A stretch of 7,541 bases of DNA, from positions 1-7,541 of the forward strand of contig CAMLNA010000171.1 of NCBI GenBank assembly GCA_946481025.1, given 5' to 3'. The stretch is from an uncultured Rivibacter sp. GTDB lineage: Bacteria > Pseudomonadota > Gammaproteobacteria > Burkholderiales > Burkholderiaceae. Both the position numbers and the translations under genes were made by a program. Shown one piece after another: positions 6,672 to 7,541 of this stretch. The notes beneath the pieces are model-generated. The model searched no databases and was not told the DNA's origin. It worked only from the letters and a program-made list of their open reading frames with translations. Each line of letters starts with the position of its first letter. The stretch's first letter is position 1.

Positions 6672-7070
6672 ATGGGCACCAGCCCCCTGCTCGGCAGCGA
6701 ACGCGTGCCGGAACGCCCCGAAGGCACCGGCACCGACCGCCTCGGCCCCAGCGACAGCTCCGACTCCGGCAGCGACATCGTCGGCGCCGATGGTGCGGTG
6801 GACACCGACGAACTGGGCCTGTCCGCCGAGGACATCCGCCGTGAACGGGGTGCGGGCGCCGACATCGGCGATGCCAACCTCGACAGCGACACCGACGCTT
6901 CGGGCACCGGCGAACGCGCCGAGGCCGGACGAGACACGCTGCGCCGCGAAGCGCCCGACATCGCCCCGGACCATGTGGAAGGCGGCAGCGCCGACGAACT
7001 GCTCGACGACGAGCTCGACAGCGCCACCGACCTCGGCGGTGACAACGAAGACGACCGCGACGATGCTTGA
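6672..7070 (+). CDS. Hypothetical acidic low-complexity protein
   Basis: I do not recognise this gene. The 132-residue product is dominated by Asp, Glu, Ser, Gly, Thr and Ala. By my count it has 26 Asp, 13 Glu and 11 Arg, and no Lys, Cys, Phe, Tyr, Trp or Gln. The net charge is near -28 and there is no hydrophobic core, so it is probably intrinsically disordered. Asp/Ser/Gly-rich patches recur (about 28-40, 71-80 and 110-132), with a short amphipathic-looking segment LGLSAEDIRRERG (48-60) between them. No signal peptide or membrane segment is seen. A strong ribosome binding site and GC-rich third positions support that it is translated. It begins 25 bases after udgX, so it may be read from the same transcript. 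It could bind cations, a basic protein or nucleic-acid-binding partners, but nothing in the sequence decides this. Confidence 0.8.
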   Translation: MGTSPLLGSERVPERPEGTGTDRLGPSDSSDSGSDIVGADGAVDTDELGLSAEDIRRERGAGADIGDANLDSDTDASGTGERAEAGRDTLRREAPDIAPDHVEGGSADELLDDELDSATDLGGDNEDDRDDA

Positions 7071-7296
7071 ACACAACACCTGCGCGCCCACGCGCAGGCC
7101 GGCGCGGCCCGTAAAGCTTGCGGTCAATGACGCGCATCCGCCCTTCCCGGTGGACTGGCCCGACGTCGAACCGGATGAAGACCTGCCCGAAGGCATTCCA
7201 CCGCCCGCCCAGCGGCGGCGCGGCCCGCCGCCCTTCAAGCCCGCGCCGGTGATGCAGTTCCCCGGGCCGGACGGGCCGGTGCTTCCGCTGCACTGA
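7063..7296 (+). CDS. Hypothetical small proline-rich protein
   Basis: I do not recognise this gene. The 77-residue product starts at an ATG overlapping the last eight bases of the acidic protein gene. It is rich in Pro (notably FPVDWPDVEPDEDLPEGIP, about 30-48, and a PPPFKPAP stretch near 55-62) with an RRR cluster at 52-54. There is one cysteine near the N terminus, and no signal peptide or membrane span. Third codon positions are almost all G or C, as in its neighbours, which argues that it is coding. The ribosome binding site is poor, so expression would depend on coupling to the upstream gene. An out-of-frame accident in GC-rich DNA cannot be fully excluded, but the reading frame ends cleanly just before the hairpin region. 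Confidence 0.6.
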   Translation: MLEHNTCAPTRRPARPVKLAVNDAHPPFPVDWPDVEPDEDLPEGIPPPAQRRRGPPPFKPAPVMQFPGPDGPVLPLH

Positions 7297-7340
7297 GCGC
7301 CCCGAACGGGAACGCCGCGGATACATCCTGAAGCATCTTC

Positions 7341-7375
7341 CACCCGCCTCGGCGGGTGTTACGCCGCGTCGGCGT
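7341..7375 (+). terminator. Tandem GC-rich hairpins, possible transcription terminator
   Basis: Two perfect hairpins stand side by side. The first is CACCCGCC (7341-7348), a two-base loop, GGCGGGTG (7351-7358), followed by TT. The second is ACGCCG (7361-7366), CGT, CGGCGT (7370-7375). They lie 44 bases after the last stop of the plus-strand series, a typical place for a terminator. The T-tract is only two bases, so this is not a canonical intrinsic terminator; it may stall polymerase or protect the 3' end. Confidence 0.5.
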
Positions 7376-7414
7376 GGCTGAAAATCGCCCGCGACCTGGT
7401 AGCGAGCGAGCGGC

Positions 7415-7445
7415 GTGCCGGGTCCACAAAACAAGCGCCCGGCAC
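7415..7445. promoter_or_regulatory. Inverted repeat upstream of the final gene, possible operator or leader hairpin
   Basis: GTGCCGGG (7415-7422) is matched exactly by CCCGGCAC (7438-7445), with a 15-base A-rich spacer. The right arm also forms an alternative small hairpin with the following bases (CCCGG, CA, CCGGG at 7438-7449). The element ends 30 bases before the next ATG and so could be an operator or a 5' leader structure. No clear -35/-10 pair is seen. Confidence 0.35.
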
Positions 7446-7464
7446 CGGGTGCGGATCGCATCGC

Positions 7465-7470
7465 AGGGAG
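7465..7470 (+). promoter_or_regulatory. Shine-Dalgarno site for the final partial gene
   Basis: AGGGAG sits five bases before the ATG at 7476. It is the main evidence that this ATG is a real start, because the gene is cut off after 22 codons. Confidence 0.65.
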
Positions 7471-7475
7471 TTCCG

Positions 7476-7541
7476 ATGTCCACCGTCCTCAACGGCCTGG
7501 CTACCTTGGCCACCGGCCGCGCCGAACTGACCGCGCTGGCC
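7476..7541 (+). CDS. Start of an unidentified gene, cut by the window end
   Basis: Only 22 codons are present, beginning MSTVLNGLATLATG and continuing in frame to the last base. The codons are GC-rich at the third position and are preceded by a good ribosome binding site. The fragment is mildly hydrophobic and Ala/Leu/Thr-rich but too short to tell a signal or membrane segment from a helix. No function can be assigned. It appears to be a separate transcription unit after the hairpin spacer. Confidence 0.55.
   Translation, partial: MSTVLNGLATLATGRAELTALA

Noticed and set aside
5926..7062. Long frame joining the region opposite udgX's frame to the proline-rich gene (456 codons)
   Set aside because: Its first two thirds overlap udgX and the acidic gene out of frame and are Arg/Ala/Pro-rich. 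Only the part from the ATG at 7063 is free of a competing gene.

Overview
This is a very GC-rich, gene-dense stretch (third codon positions nearly all G or C). It looks like a chromosomal segment of a betaproteobacterium, most likely Burkholderiales. The grounds are base composition, Shine-Dalgarno style, a two-gene ergothioneine cluster and an enterobacterial-type ybhP-clsB-ybhN trio. The taxonomic call is an inference. No tRNA, rRNA, CRISPR array, insertion sequence or phage gene is visible.

Left block, minus strand (1-2658): three tightly packed genes transcribed leftwards, egtB, egtD and a DUF427 gene. EgtD trimethylates histidine to hercynine. EgtB is the iron-dependent sulfoxide synthase that attaches sulfur to hercynine. 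Together they are the core of ergothioneine synthesis. egtB starts at a TTG with a perfect AAGGAG six bases upstream, egtD starts at a GTG overlapping the egtB stop, and the DUF427 gene follows after 16 bases. egtA, egtC and egtE are absent here.

Middle (2659-2868): a 210-base divergent intergenic region that must hold the promoters for both directions. It contains a two-stem inverted-repeat element (2792-2832) and a 10-base palindrome.

Central block, plus strand (2869-6646): four closely linked genes. They are an endonuclease/exonuclease/phosphatase-family protein (YbhP-like), cardiolipin synthase B (two HKD motifs), a YbhN-like multi-spanning membrane protein and a UdgX-type uracil-DNA glycosylase. 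The first three match a known phospholipid gene set. The fourth is a DNA repair protein coupled to ybhN by an ATGA overlap, which is the most noteworthy arrangement in the window. Its signature loop reads KRRMH.

Right block, plus strand (6672-7541): a strongly acidic, lysine-free, probably disordered 132-residue protein, then an overlapping 77-residue proline-rich protein, both unrecognised. A spacer with several hairpins (possible terminator, possible operator) follows, and then the first 22 codons of a gene that runs off the window. I see no clearly new multi-gene system. The best leads are the UdgX context, DUF427 in the ergothioneine operon, the acidic/proline-rich pair and the intergenic inverted repeats.
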